64,000 nt of DNA from Eubacteriaceae bacterium Marseille-Q4139 (GCA_018223415.1 JAGTTQ010000001.1:552153-616152), one strand, 5' to 3'; shown: positions 42,169 through 50,251, counted from the first letter of the stretch. Notes: a model not told the origin generated them from the sequence alone. Translations and numbers: made by a program.

Positions 42169-43038
42169 ATGAACCGATACATGGCCTTGCAGAAAATTGT
42201 GGAGCTGGGCAGCTTTACAAAGGCGGCCGATGCCCTGGGATACACGCAGTCTTCCATCAGCCAGATGATTTCCTCTTTGGAAAACGAGCTTGCCATGAAG
42301 CTCCTCACACGTTCCCGGTCAGGCGTCAGGCTGACGATTGAGGGCGCTAAGCTGTATCCGTTTATCGAGCGCAGCATCATCAGCTACCGCGCCATGCAGG
42401 AAAAAGCCAATGAAATTAGAGGGCTGGAAACCGGCATCATCCGTGTCGGCACGATTTCGAGCATCACCTGCCACTGGATGCCCGCGCTGATTAAGGGGTT
42501 TCAGGAAATCTATCCGCAGGTGGAATTTCTCTTTCACCAGGGGGATTACACGACGATTCCCGAATGGATCCGAACCGGAGCCGTTGATTTTGGCTTCATT
42601 TCGCCTGCCGCCGCCCCTGACTTAAAAACCATTCCCGTAAAAACCGGGGAGATGCTGGCGGTTCTGCCGCTGGCGCATCCCTTTGCCGGCTGTGACAGCA
42701 TACCGCTAAAAGAGCTTACAAAGGATCCTTTTATCCTTCTGGAAGAAGGGCATTTCAGCGAGCCATTAAACGCCTTCCATGAAGCGGGGCTGGCACCGGA
42801 CATCAAATACACCATTCATGATGACTATGCCATCATGACGATGGTGGAGGCCGGGCTGGGCGTCAGCATCCTAGCGGAACTCATGCTCAGGCGTACCAGC
42901 TTCCACATCGCCTGCCTGCCCATTGATCCGCCCATTTTCCGCACCCTAGCCATCGGCTATAAGGATCAGGACAGCATCCCGATTGCAAGCAAGTATTTTA
43001 TTGAGTATCTGACGGAAAACCGGGACATGCTGCCGTGA
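42169..43038 (+). CDS. LysR-family transcriptional regulator
   Basis: 289 residues. N-terminal winged helix MALQKIVELGSFTKAADALGYTQSSISQMI, linker helix, and a periplasmic-binding-like effector domain (about 90-285; IRVGTISSITCHWMPALIKGFQEIYPQVEF). ATG 42169 is chosen because GAAAGGATG lies upstream. Transcribed away from the ybaK-phzF pair through overlapping promoters, so that pair is the obvious target. The effector is unknown. Confidence 0.93.
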   Translation: MNRYMALQKIVELGSFTKAADALGYTQSSISQMISSLENELAMKLLTRSRSGVRLTIEGAKLYPFIERSIISYRAMQEKANEIRGLETGIIRVGTISSITCHWMPALIKGFQEIYPQVEFLFHQGDYTTIPEWIRTGAVDFGFISPAAAPDLKTIPVKTGEMLAVLPLAHPFAGCDSIPLKELTKDPFILLEEGHFSEPLNAFHEAGLAPDIKYTIHDDYAIMTMVEAGLGVSILAELMLRRTSFHIACLPIDPPIFRTLAIGYKDQDSIPIASKYFIEYLTENRDMLP

Positions 43039-43054
43039 TGGGATGGATATGGCA

Positions 43055-43096
43055 AAGAGTCCCGGAAGCCGCAATGGCCGCCGGGACTCTTCTTGT
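43055..43096. terminator. Bidirectional terminator between the LysR gene and queA
   Basis: Perfect 11-bp stem AAGAGTCCCGG / CCGGGACTCTT (43055-43065 with 43081-43091) between convergent genes. Confidence 0.75.
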
Positions 43097-43097
43097 G

Positions 43098-44123
43098 TTA
43101 TTTTATGAACATGGCATCCCCAAAGCTGAAGAAGCGGTACCGCTCCTTCACTGCCTCCGCGTAGGCATTCAGGATGTGCTCGCGGCCGGCTAACGCTGAC
43201 ACTAGCATCACCAGCGTGGACTCCGGAAGATGGAAATTCGTAATCAGGCAGTCCAGGATCTTGAAACGGTAGCCGGGATAGATGAAAATATCCGTCCAGC
43301 CGCTTCCCGCCTTTAAGATCCCATCGTCCCCTGCCGCCGATTCCAGCGTCCGGCAGCTTGTCGTCCCCACGCAGATCACGCGGCCGCCGTTTTTCTTCGC
43401 CGCATTGATCTTTTCTGCTTCCGACTCCTCCACCACATAAAACTCCGAATGCATGTGGTGTTCCTCCAGCGTGTCCACCTTCACGGGGCGGAAGGTGCCG
43501 AGGCCCACATGGAGCGTGACATGGGCGATGGTGACTCCCATGTCTTCGATCTGTTTTAAAAGCTCCTTTGTGAAATGCAGGCCGGCCGTCGGTGCGGCTG
43601 CGGAGCCGTCATGTTTGGCATAAACAGTCTGGTAGCGGTTTTTATCCTTTAGCTGGTGGGTAATATAGGGCGGCAGCGGCATCTGGCCAAGCCTGTCCAG
43701 GATTTCCTCAAAAATTCCATCGTAATCGAAGCGGATCAGGCGGTTCCCCTCTTCCACCACGTCGATGACCGTCCCTTTTAAGAGGCCGTCCCCGAAGGAC
43801 ACTTCCGCTCCCACCTTCATCTTTTTCCCCGGCTTCACAAGGGTTTCCCACACCTGATCGGACTTCCGCTTCAAAAGCAGCACTTCAATTTTTGCGTCTG
43901 TTCCGACTTTCTGGCCGATCAGCCGGGCCGGTATCACCTTTGTATCGTTGATGACGAGGCAGTCTCCCTTTTTCAGATAGCCAAGGATATCGCGGAAATG
44001 CCTGTGCTCCATCTCCCCCGTCGTTTTATCCAGCACGAGAAGCCGGGAGGCAGCCCTGTCCTCCAGCGGATCCTGTGCAATCAGCTCCTCCGGGAGCTCA
44101 AAGTAAAAATCTTTTACATCCAT
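43098..44123 (-). CDS. queA: S-adenosylmethionine:tRNA ribosyltransferase-isomerase (QueA)
   Basis: 341 residues. FYFELPEELIAQDPLEDR, NDTKVIPARLIG, YQTVYAKHDGSAAAPTAGLHFT (about 158-179) and NFHLPESTLVMLVSA are QueA signatures. Builds epoxyqueuosine on tRNA from preQ1. Start 44123 with GGAGA site; an upstream extension is rejected. Other queuosine genes are outside the window. Confidence 0.96.
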   Translation of the reverse strand: MDVKDFYFELPEELIAQDPLEDRAASRLLVLDKTTGEMEHRHFRDILGYLKKGDCLVINDTKVIPARLIGQKVGTDAKIEVLLLKRKSDQVWETLVKPGKKMKVGAEVSFGDGLLKGTVIDVVEEGNRLIRFDYDGIFEEILDRLGQMPLPPYITHQLKDKNRYQTVYAKHDGSAAAPTAGLHFTKELLKQIEDMGVTIAHVTLHVGLGTFRPVKVDTLEEHHMHSEFYVVEESEAEKINAAKKNGGRVICVGTTSCRTLESAAGDDGILKAGSGWTDIFIYPGYRFKILDCLITNFHLPESTLVMLVSALAGREHILNAYAEAVKERYRFFSFGDAMFIK

Positions 44124-44142
44124 AACAATTCTCCTGTTTTCC

Positions 44143-44940
44143 TCATGACGGCTCTGAAGAAATCTCTTCTTCTGCGGCTTCGCTGCCGTCAGCCGCCGGC
44201 CCAGACATGGCAAGCTCGTAAAGCTTCGTCAGGCTCTCATCCTCCGCCAGCGCGTCCAGAAATTCCTTCTGCACCTGGGCGGCCAGCGCCATGGCTGAGT
44301 CCAGCATGGCGGCCTGTTCCATGTACTGCTTTACGGCCTCGTCCGTTCCTTCTTCGTATATTTTATAAATCCCGTCTTCGTCCTTCTTTACATAGGCAGC
44401 CGACATGCTGGGCGCCGGTACTTCGGACTGGTAGAATTTCATTTTATAGGCCACGTAGACCACGTAGGAATCCGGCTCCTGACCTGGAATCCCGTAGCAG
44501 GCGATATCCCGGTAGTCTTCGATGTATTTCATCGACCACAGAAGCCGCTGGGACTCTGCCTCATAGTCGGAGGCTTCCTCTCCGTAAAAATAACTGTCGG
44601 CAAGGCGGGCGTCTCCCGAAAGCTTCGCCTTAAAATAACCCTCAAACAGCGCGGGGATTTCCGGCGGAAGATCTCTTGTAAATTCCATCCCTTCCGGCGT
44701 TCCATCCGTTTCCGGCTCCGGCTCTTCCGACAAGGTAATATTCGCGCTCTCCGGCTCCGTTCCTGCCGTCGGCAGGATTTCTTCTGCGGCAGGCGCTGTC
44801 TGGGTGTTTTCCCGCCCGGAGAGCTGCCGCACTGCCATGATCCCTGCAATGATAGCAGCCGGTACCAGGATAAAGAAAAGGATTGCCAGACGGCGGGGAT
44901 CCGCTTTTTTCCGGCGCTCCTTGGAAGGTTCGCTGTTCAC
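44143..44940 (-). CDS. Membrane-anchored extracytoplasmic protein of unknown function
   Basis: 265 residues. Basic N-terminus (SKERRKKADPRR), one membrane helix (about 20-40), acidic Pro/Glu linker (about 48-85), then a soluble domain of about 165 residues rich in Tyr and Glu, with a repeated NTF2/lipoprotein-like look (YYFxxxFxxxSE...YVVYVAYKMKFY). No family recognised. GTG 44940 is chosen because GGGAGGGAGG lies 5-7 nt before it; the ATG at 44961 would put that site inside the gene. It ends 19 nt before queA starts, so the two are probably co-transcribed. Confidence 0.7.
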   Translation of the reverse strand: MNSEPSKERRKKADPRRLAILFFILVPAAIIAGIMAVRQLSGRENTQTAPAAEEILPTAGTEPESANITLSEEPEPETDGTPEGMEFTRDLPPEIPALFEGYFKAKLSGDARLADSYFYGEEASDYEAESQRLLWSMKYIEDYRDIACYGIPGQEPDSYVVYVAYKMKFYQSEVPAPSMSAAYVKKDEDGIYKIYEEGTDEAVKQYMEQAAMLDSAMALAAQVQKEFLDALAEDESLTKLYELAMSGPAADGSEAAEEEISSEPS

Positions 44941-45033
44941 GGCGGCCTCCCTCCCTTCCATATATACGTTCCATGCTGGCCTTTGCCCTGCTCATTGTAC
45001 CAGAATAAATTTTAAAAAGCAAGAAAGAAACAC

Positions 45034-45062
45034 TTGCCAGAATACATAAAATGTTGTATTAT
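45034..45062 (+). promoter_or_regulatory. Sigma-A promoter for tRNA-Arg
   Basis: TTGCCA (45034-45039), 17-bp spacer, TATTAT (45057-45062), 9 nt before the mature tRNA. Confidence 0.7.
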
Positions 45063-45071
45063 ATTAGAGAT

Positions 45072-45143
45072 GCATCTGTAGCTCAGTGGATAGAGCAGTG
45101 GCCTCCGGAGCCGCGTGCGTAGGTTCGATTCCTATCAGATGCA
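45072..45143 (+). tRNA. tRNA-Arg (CCG)
   Basis: 72-nt cloverleaf: acceptor GCATCTG / CAGATGC with discriminator A, D-arm GCTC...GAGC, anticodon stem GTGGC / GCCGC (one G-U) with loop CTCCGGA, so anticodon CCG reading CGG, and T-arm with GGTTCGATTCC. The CCA end is not encoded. A run of T residues follows and may terminate transcription. Confidence 0.93.
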
Positions 45144-45215
45144 TTTTTTTATTTGCCTGATTTTATGGGGCTTCGTGCAAAAAACCGGTTTCTAATGTCC
45201 TCAGGGGCCTCTACC

Positions 45216-45297
45216 TTGACAATGTAATATACTTACCTGGGGAGCCGGGGGACGTGCTCTCACCCGTTCCGAGACCTTACGGAAGGCGGTGATTATT
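45216..45297 (+). promoter_or_regulatory. Toxin promoter and 5' leader
   Basis: TTGACAATGTAATATACTTA starts a leader whose first 50 bp are an imperfect inverted copy of the antisense promoter and leader at 45448-45499. The -10 region (TGTAAT at 45223 or TATACT at 45228) has no good -35 at 17 bp, so this promoter looks weaker than the antisense one. A GGCGGTG ribosome site precedes the toxin ATG. Confidence 0.5.
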
Positions 45298-45381
45298 ATG
45301 AGTACATATGAAGAACTGAGCCTCATCGTGAGCGTCGCTCTACTGATTGTAGCCATTCTGACATACACACATAAGAAATAG
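45298..45381 (+). CDS. Putative holin-like type I toxin peptide, 27 residues
   Basis: A 27-codon gene: an acidic start (STYEEL), a hydrophobic membrane helix LIVSVALLIVAILTY and a short basic end (THKK). This is the exact build of the 'putative holin-like toxin' (Hol-Tox) family. Such peptides insert in the cell's own membrane and are held off by an antisense RNA. GGCGGTGATT lies just upstream of the ATG. It follows a tRNA gene, a favoured site for such loci. Hairpin AAATAGCCGT / ACGGCTATTT (45376-45418) begins at the stop codon. Confidence 0.75.
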   Translation: MSTYEELSLIVSVALLIVAILTYTHKK

Positions 45382-45418
45382 CCGTCCTGCTCTCGTCAAA
45401 GTTTAGGAACGGCTATTT
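45376..45418 (+). terminator. Hairpin at the toxin 3' end
   Basis: Perfect 10-bp stem AAATAGCCGT / ACGGCTATTT with a 23-nt loop. It overlaps the toxin stop codon. T-tract is weak on either strand, so it may act partly as an RNA-RNA pairing loop. Confidence 0.55.
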
Positions 45419-45481
45419 CATAGCTTAGTATTAGCTTTCGCCGGGTCGGGTGAAGTGCGCTCACCTTCCGGCTCCCTTGTT
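45376..45481 (-). ncRNA. Candidate antisense antitoxin RNA
   Basis: From the promoter at 45488-45516 a minus-strand transcript starting near 45481 would run into the 3' end of the toxin gene, complementary to its last codons and to the hairpin at 45376-45418. That is the arrangement of TxpA/RatA- and Fst-type loci. The 3' end is a guess. Confidence 0.5.
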
Positions 45482-45487
45482 AAGTAC

Positions 45488-45516
45488 ATTATATGTCAAA
45501 TCAAATTATTTGTCAA
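45488..45516 (-). promoter_or_regulatory. Consensus sigma-A promoter for the antisense RNA
   Basis: Minus-strand TTGACA (45516-45511), exactly 17 bp, TATAAT (45493-45488): a full consensus match with no gene on that strand close downstream, pointing straight at the toxin. Confidence 0.75.
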
Positions 45517-45565
45517 ATATGAAAAACCGTCTCCCACGCCACCAGAAGCCATCTTCCCCCATTTC

Positions 45566-46183
45566 CTACCGAATAAAATGCGTCCGAACCGGCTCCTCCT
45601 TCTCCGGCAGTCCATAAGCTTCCTTTCCGAGGGCAATGCTCTTCATCAAAAACGTCATATTCCTCGCCAGCGTCCGCATGGTCTGAAGTCCCTCGCCGTC
45701 CTCCGCAGCCTCGCCGGGATTGCGGCCGTGGATGCTGTTCCAATACTGGCTGGAGGCCACCGGCATCCCGCTGATGGTAAAGAATTTGTTGAGTTCATCA
45801 AACGTAGAGGACAGGCCGCCGCGTCTCGCACAGACAACGCTGGCGCCGACCTTCATGGTCTTATCAAAATGCGTGCTGTAAAACAGCCTGGTGAGGAACG
45901 CCACCAGCGTAGCATTAGCCGACGCATAGTACACAGGACTTGCCGCCACAAGGCCGTCGCAGGCTTCAAATTTCGGCGCCGTCTCATTTACCAGATCCTG
46001 GAACACACATTTCCCCGTCTTAAAGCAAGAGCCGCACGCGATGCAGCCGCGGATATCCTGGTTCCCGACCCGTATGATCTCCGTCTCCACGCCTTCCGCC
46101 TCAAACACCTTCACCATCTCTTTCAGGGCAATGGCGGTATTCCCATTTTCTCTTGGACTTCCGTTGATAATCAAAACCTTCAT
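45566..46183 (-). CDS. NADPH-dependent FMN reductase / flavodoxin-like iron-sulfur flavoprotein
   Basis: 205 residues. Flavodoxin-like start MKVLIINGSPRENGNTA, then CIACGSCFKTGKC (Cys about 47, 50, 53, 58), typical of the iron-sulfur flavoprotein (Isf) branch, and SPVYYASANATLVAFLTRLFY, the FMN loop. Probably reduces quinones, nitro compounds or electron carriers. Start 46183 has GGGAGGCG upstream; a longer frame into the GGDEF gene is rejected. Confidence 0.88.
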   Translation of the reverse strand: MKVLIINGSPRENGNTAIALKEMVKVFEAEGVETEIIRVGNQDIRGCIACGSCFKTGKCVFQDLVNETAPKFEACDGLVAASPVYYASANATLVAFLTRLFYSTHFDKTMKVGASVVCARRGGLSSTFDELNKFFTISGMPVASSQYWNSIHGRNPGEAAEDGEGLQTMRTLARNMTFLMKSIALGKEAYGLPEKEEPVRTHFIR

Positions 46184-46214
46184 TATGTAAACGCCTCCCT
46201 CTGTTTTCAGAAAT

Positions 46215-47564
46215 TTATTCCTGATCGCTGATATGGAACATGCCTTTTCCCTCCAGCTTTGCTTTATAAAGGTACCGGTCGGCCCGCTGGTACATGCTCT
46301 CAAAGCTTTCCCCATGGCCGCGCCTGCAAATTCCCATACTCACGGAAGCCATAATTTCCGGGGATCTTTGGCACATCCGTGCCCTGAATTCCTCCTGGAT
46401 CATAGATGCCTTCCGTTTCACAACCTTCAGATCCGTAAGCCCTATATAATAGATCAGGAACTCGTCGCCGCCCATTCTTGCCACCACGTCCTGACTCCTT
46501 GCATTCTCTTTTAAAAGCTCCGCCAGGCGGATGAGCACCTCATCACCGGCCCTGTGTCCGTATGTATCGTTCACCTTCTTAAAATTGTCGATGTCAATAA
46601 AAAACAGGATTCCTTCTTCACCGCGGATCATGGACAGCTCGATCTGGTGGATGGCTTCCCTTCGGTTTAAAATTCCTGTCAGCGGATCCAGCCCTGCCTC
46701 TTTCTTCAGCCTGCTCTGCATCATCATGTTGTTGGAGATATCTGTCATGACACTGATGAATGCCGACCGCCCCTCGTCGGTGATGATCTTCTTCCCCTGG
46801 TCGTAAACCCAGAGGATTTTCCCGCTTTTTGTGATGAGCCGGTACTGGATCGTATATGTCCCGGCCTTTTCCACCGAGTCCATGATCGTCTTCTCCACCA
46901 TCTCCCGGTCCTCCGGGTGGATCATGCGGATCAGCCTTTCCCCGTACGTTTCTGCCAGCTCCTCATAGGTGTACTCCAGGGCCTTCAGCATGGTATCGTT
47001 GACGACATAGAGGGGAAAGCCAGGTTCCAGGTACCCTCCTATGATCCCGCCGGGGATGATGCCCGTCAGAACATTGATCAGCTCGCGGCTTTCCTGAGGA
47101 CTCAGGCTGCTTTTCGCATTCCGGCTGAATTTTAACGGGAAAAACTCCTCTTCTCCCTGAATGCTCGTGGAGGTGGAGAGATGCATTTCCGCAATTTTCC
47201 AGCGGCCGTCTTCCCGGATCATTGAGGCTGTCAGCCGCGTATCCATCTCCACGTCGATGCCGTCTTTTTCAGGCATCCGGATCTTCATATGCGCGAACGC
47301 ACATGCCGCAGCATCTCCGTGCTCCTTCACACAGTATTCTTCCATCGCATAATCCATCTGCGCCGGCTGCTGCTTAAACTCCCGTGTCAGAAGCTCGAGA
47401 AGCCCTTCTTTCCCGAAGGCAATCTCCCTCACCCCTGTCCCCACGGTGATGACAGACTCCGAAACACAGTCTAATGCTTTCTCCAAATTCCTCTCTCTCA
47501 GATAAGCACAGAAAAACCGGTTTAGAAGTTCCCAGATTTCATTGGTACAGACGTTTTTCGTCAT
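46215..47564 (-). CDS. Diguanylate cyclase with NTF2/SnoaL-like and PAS sensor domains
   Basis: 449 residues. Residues about 10-125 look like a SnoaL/NTF2-type fold (ELLNRFFCAYLRERNLEKALDCVSESV), 150-285 are a PAS-PAC unit (DISNNMMMQSRLKK boundary), and 290-449 the GGDEF domain with DPLTGILNRR, DIDNFKKVNDTYGHRAGD and the active-site GGDEF (about 365). An RxxD inhibitory site is not evident. Makes cyclic di-GMP. Start chosen at 47564 because GGAGG is 8 nt before it. Its neighbour 135 nt upstream is an HD-GYP protein. Confidence 0.9.
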   Translation of the reverse strand: MTKNVCTNEIWELLNRFFCAYLRERNLEKALDCVSESVITVGTGVREIAFGKEGLLELLTREFKQQPAQMDYAMEEYCVKEHGDAAACAFAHMKIRMPEKDGIDVEMDTRLTASMIREDGRWKIAEMHLSTSTSIQGEEEFFPLKFSRNAKSSLSPQESRELINVLTGIIPGGIIGGYLEPGFPLYVVNDTMLKALEYTYEELAETYGERLIRMIHPEDREMVEKTIMDSVEKAGTYTIQYRLITKSGKILWVYDQGKKIITDEGRSAFISVMTDISNNMMMQSRLKKEAGLDPLTGILNRREAIHQIELSMIRGEEGILFFIDIDNFKKVNDTYGHRAGDEVLIRLAELLKENARSQDVVARMGGDEFLIYYIGLTDLKVVKRKASMIQEEFRARMCQRSPEIMASVSMGICRRGHGESFESMYQRADRYLYKAKLEGKGMFHISDQE

Positions 47565-47699
47565 CTTCATCACCTCCATTTATTCAGCTTGAAGTCTGCA
47601 AGTCCACGTTCCAGTCCATCCTCCTCTGCCAAAAGAACCTGCATGCTTAAAAGGCCTCACTGCCTTTTTGTTTTCCGCGCTTCTTCCCCGTATTCTCTC

Positions 47700-48788
47700 C
47701 TAGGCCTGATAAATCTTTCGGATTTCCTTTTCCTTTTCACAGAACAGGTCAAGGAGCAGCGGGTTAAAGATGCCGCACTTCCCGTCGCGGATCATCTGTA
47801 CGGCCTCATCGAAGCCATATGCGTCTTTATAAACCCGTTTGCTTACCAGTGCATCATACACATCAGCCAGGGACACAATCTGGGCCCAGACAGAAATTTC
47901 GTCTCCCTTTAAGCCGTCCGGATATCCCTTTCCGTCCCACCGCTCATGATGGTGGCGCGCAATGTCGTAGGCGTACTGGTACGCCGCGCTCTTCCGAAGC
48001 TGCGGGATTTTTTCCAGCATCTGACAGCCGTAAACCGTATGCTGCTTCATGATCTCAAACTCCTCCGGCGTCAGACGTCCCGGTTTATTTAAAATTGCAT
48101 CAGGAATTGCAATTTTTCCAATATCATGCATGATTGATGCCATTGCAATCTGGATAATTTCTTCCTCACTCAAGCCGTCTCCCAGCTTCGTCTCACGGAG
48201 CAGAAAACCTGTGATATCATGGATCCGCTTTACATGTTCTCCCGACTCGCCGCTTCGGAACTCAATGGCCGTGGACAGAGCCTCGATCATGCCTTTGTTC
48301 AGCTCAATAATTTCGTCTGCCTGGCGCAGAAGCTCTTCCTGCTGCTTCTGTACCTTGTCGTCCAGCCGTGCCCGGCCGCGGTACAGTTCGACCACGGAAT
48401 CGACCCGCCGCTTTACAATATACGGCATGATCGGCTTGCTGATGACATCCATGACGCCCATGTCGTATGCCCGCCGGATGACGTTGCTGTCGGCCTCGGC
48501 CGTAATTAAAAACACAGGAATTTGTTCTGAAACAGGATTCGTCATAAACTGTTCCAGGAATTTCATCCCGTCCATCACCGGCATGACAACATCCAAAAGA
48601 ACCATGCAGATGCTGTCCTCATCTTCCCTGAGCTTCTTAAGCCCTTCGGCGCCGTTTTCCGCCTCCACGACCTGATACTCGTCCTCAAAAATCATTTTCA
48701 AAAGCACCCGGTTCATCTCCGTATCGTCGATGATCAGTACCTTGTTTCTCTCCCTGGAGCCGCTGCCAAAAATTATGCTGTCACTCAT
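47700..48788 (-). CDS. HD-GYP response regulator, probable cyclic di-GMP phosphodiesterase
   Basis: 362 residues. Receiver domain (about 15-140) with DDTE acid pocket, phospho-acceptor Asp in VLLDVVMP (about 65) and Lys in ISKPI. A coiled linker is followed by an HD-GYP domain with EHVKRIHD, MASIMHDIGKIAIPD and HHERWDGKGYPDGLKGDEI. HDIGK and GYP motifs are intact, so it should be active. Start 48788 with GGAAGAG site; the upstream frame is AT-rich non-coding DNA. Transcribed towards the GGDEF gene, giving a synthesis/degradation pair. Confidence 0.92.
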   Translation of the reverse strand: MSDSIIFGSGSRERNKVLIIDDTEMNRVLLKMIFEDEYQVVEAENGAEGLKKLREDEDSICMVLLDVVMPVMDGMKFLEQFMTNPVSEQIPVFLITAEADSNVIRRAYDMGVMDVISKPIMPYIVKRRVDSVVELYRGRARLDDKVQKQQEELLRQADEIIELNKGMIEALSTAIEFRSGESGEHVKRIHDITGFLLRETKLGDGLSEEEIIQIAMASIMHDIGKIAIPDAILNKPGRLTPEEFEIMKQHTVYGCQMLEKIPQLRKSAAYQYAYDIARHHHERWDGKGYPDGLKGDEISVWAQIVSLADVYDALVSKRVYKDAYGFDEAVQMIRDGKCGIFNPLLLDLFCEKEKEIRKIYQA

Positions 48789-48916
48789 ATGCTCTCTTCC
48801 CTTTCCTCGGAACATTCCCGCATTCCGCTTCCGGTTCCCGTCCTTAAGCTCTCCAAAAACCGTCGGTTTCATGCGTGAAATGTCTGTCTTTTGAATGATG
48901 CACTTGGGATTTACAC

Positions 48917-48945
48917 AGCATAATATAAAATATATGAAGTGTAAA
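48917..48945 (-). promoter_or_regulatory. Sigma-A promoter for the HD-GYP gene
   Basis: Minus-strand TTTACA (48945-48940), 17-bp spacer, TATGCT (48922-48917). The two ends form an inverted repeat TTTACAC / GTGTAAA (48910-48916 with 48939-48945) that could hold a regulator across the promoter. Leader of about 120 nt. Confidence 0.55.
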
Positions 48946-49149
48946 CGGCGGCGGAAATTCTTTATTGTCATTATTTTATCATTTTGCAGCTCTTTTTTCA
49001 AGGTGTTTGCATGCATGAGAACCGTATAAATTGCATGGCGGCAGGCAGGCGGCCCTGCGGGATTTTCTTCTGTCTCCGGCCGGACAAAACCATTGAAAAA
49101 GCAGGGGCAGGATGTTAAAATGGAACTGCACACAAATACTTGAGGTTAC

Positions 49150-49173
49150 ATGACATAATTTATATTATGTCAT
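49150..49173. promoter_or_regulatory. 24-bp perfect palindrome, probable operator
   Basis: ATGACATAAT-TTAT-ATTATGTCAT with 10-bp arms and a 4-bp centre, ending 16 bp before the -35 of the DUF5688 promoter. Placement suits an activator or a shared operator for both divergent genes; the regulator is unknown. Confidence 0.6.
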
Positions 49174-49188
49174 CTCCCCATTTTCCTG

Positions 49189-49217
49189 TTGCATTTTCCA
49201 CCCAGTTCCGCTACAAT
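49189..49217 (+). promoter_or_regulatory. Sigma-A promoter for the DUF5688 gene
   Basis: TTGCAT (49189-49194), 17-bp spacer, TACAAT (49212-49217), 66 nt before the start codon. Confidence 0.6.
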
Positions 49218-49282
49218 AAGATTATCTTTTTCATTTCTTTTTACGATTCTAAACCACATTTCTCATTTCAGGAGGTATCTCT

Positions 49283-50251
49283 ATGGATTACACATCATTC
49301 TGCAATGCGCTGACACTGTCTCTTTCTTCTTATCTTGCCCCGGAAACAAATGTACATCTTCAGAAAATCCAAAAAAATAACGGAATTCTCATGGACGCGC
49401 TCTGCTTTTTAAAAGAAGGCGCCGGCTGTTCCCCTATGGTCTATCCCGATACGTTTTACAGGGAGTACCTCTCCGGCCGCACCATGGAGGACATCTGTCT
49501 TGACATTCTGGCAGCCATAAAAAAAGAGCCGCCTTTTTCCGACGGCTTCCTTGATGCACTCCACGATTTCAGCACTGTCCGCGGCCGAATCGCCTTCCGG
49601 CTCATTTCCCGGGACGCCAACAGCGGGCTGTTAAACGATATCCCATGGGTTCCTTTTCTGGATCTCGCCATGGTCTTTTATCTCCTGCTTGGAAGTACCG
49701 CCTCGGCCCAGACTACGGCCCTGATCCATAATGAACAGCTCTCCTTCTGGAACCTGACATCCGCCGGACTCTACGCCCTTGCCGTCGCCAACACACCGGC
49801 TTTATTCCCTGCGTCCATTTTCAGCCTCGAAGAACTTCTGTCCGGCCAGCTCCCCTCACTTCCCCGGCAGGAAACCGCCGCACCTGCTCATCTGCCCGCA
49901 GAAGACGGCAGCTCCCCGGGAATCTATGTCCTCACCAATTCCGTCGGGATCCACGGAGCCGCATGCCTGGCATACAGCGACGTATTAAAAAACTTCGCAG
50001 ACGCCGCCGGCACGGATCTCATCATCCTGCCGTCCAGCATCCACGAAGTCTTAATGATCCCGGACACCCATGTTTACCGCTATGGAGAAATCCGGGAAAT
50101 GATTCAAAAAGTTAATACGGAGGACGTCCCGGCCGAAGACCGGCTGTCCGACGAGCTCTATCTCTATCTCAGGGAGAAGAGGCAGCTTACTGTCTGGCGC
50201 CATGACGCGACTCCGAATACACCTGAACCAGACGGAAAATCGAATCCATGA
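49283..50251 (+). CDS. DUF5688 family protein
   Basis: 322 residues, cytoplasmic, no signal. Recognisable DUF5688 blocks: an N-terminal helix region, GRIAFRLISRDANSGLLNDIPWVPFLDLAMVFYLLL (about 96-131), HNEQLSFWNLTSAGLYALA, and YVLTNSVGIHGAACLAYSDVLKNFADAAGTDLIILPSSIHEVL (about 212-255). The family is common in Lachnospiraceae and has no known function. GGAGG ribosome site at 49272. Its last 65 nt overlap the convergent ThrE-type gene. Confidence 0.8.
   Translation: MDYTSFCNALTLSLSSYLAPETNVHLQKIQKNNGILMDALCFLKEGAGCSPMVYPDTFYREYLSGRTMEDICLDILAAIKKEPPFSDGFLDALHDFSTVRGRIAFRLISRDANSGLLNDIPWVPFLDLAMVFYLLLGSTASAQTTALIHNEQLSFWNLTSAGLYALAVANTPALFPASIFSLEELLSGQLPSLPRQETAAPAHLPAEDGSSPGIYVLTNSVGIHGAACLAYSDVLKNFADAAGTDLIILPSSIHEVLMIPDTHVYRYGEIREMIQKVNTEDVPAEDRLSDELYLYLREKRQLTVWRHDATPNTPEPDGKSNP

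Larger units (their letters stand above)
48789..49282. other. Divergent intergenic region between HD-GYP and DUF5688 genes
   Basis: 494 bp, AT-rich, no gene. Contains the HD-GYP promoter (48917-48945), a 24-bp perfect palindrome (49150-49173) and the DUF5688 promoter (49189-49217). Confidence 0.7.

Noticed and set aside
45144..45215. Integration site downstream of tRNA-Arg
   Set aside because: No duplicated tRNA 3' end or integrase in the window; only the small toxin locus follows.
47645..47672. AAAAGGC/GCCTTTT hairpin between HD-GYP and GGDEF genes as a terminator
   Set aside because: The T-tract is on the plus strand while both genes run on the minus strand; read-through is likely.
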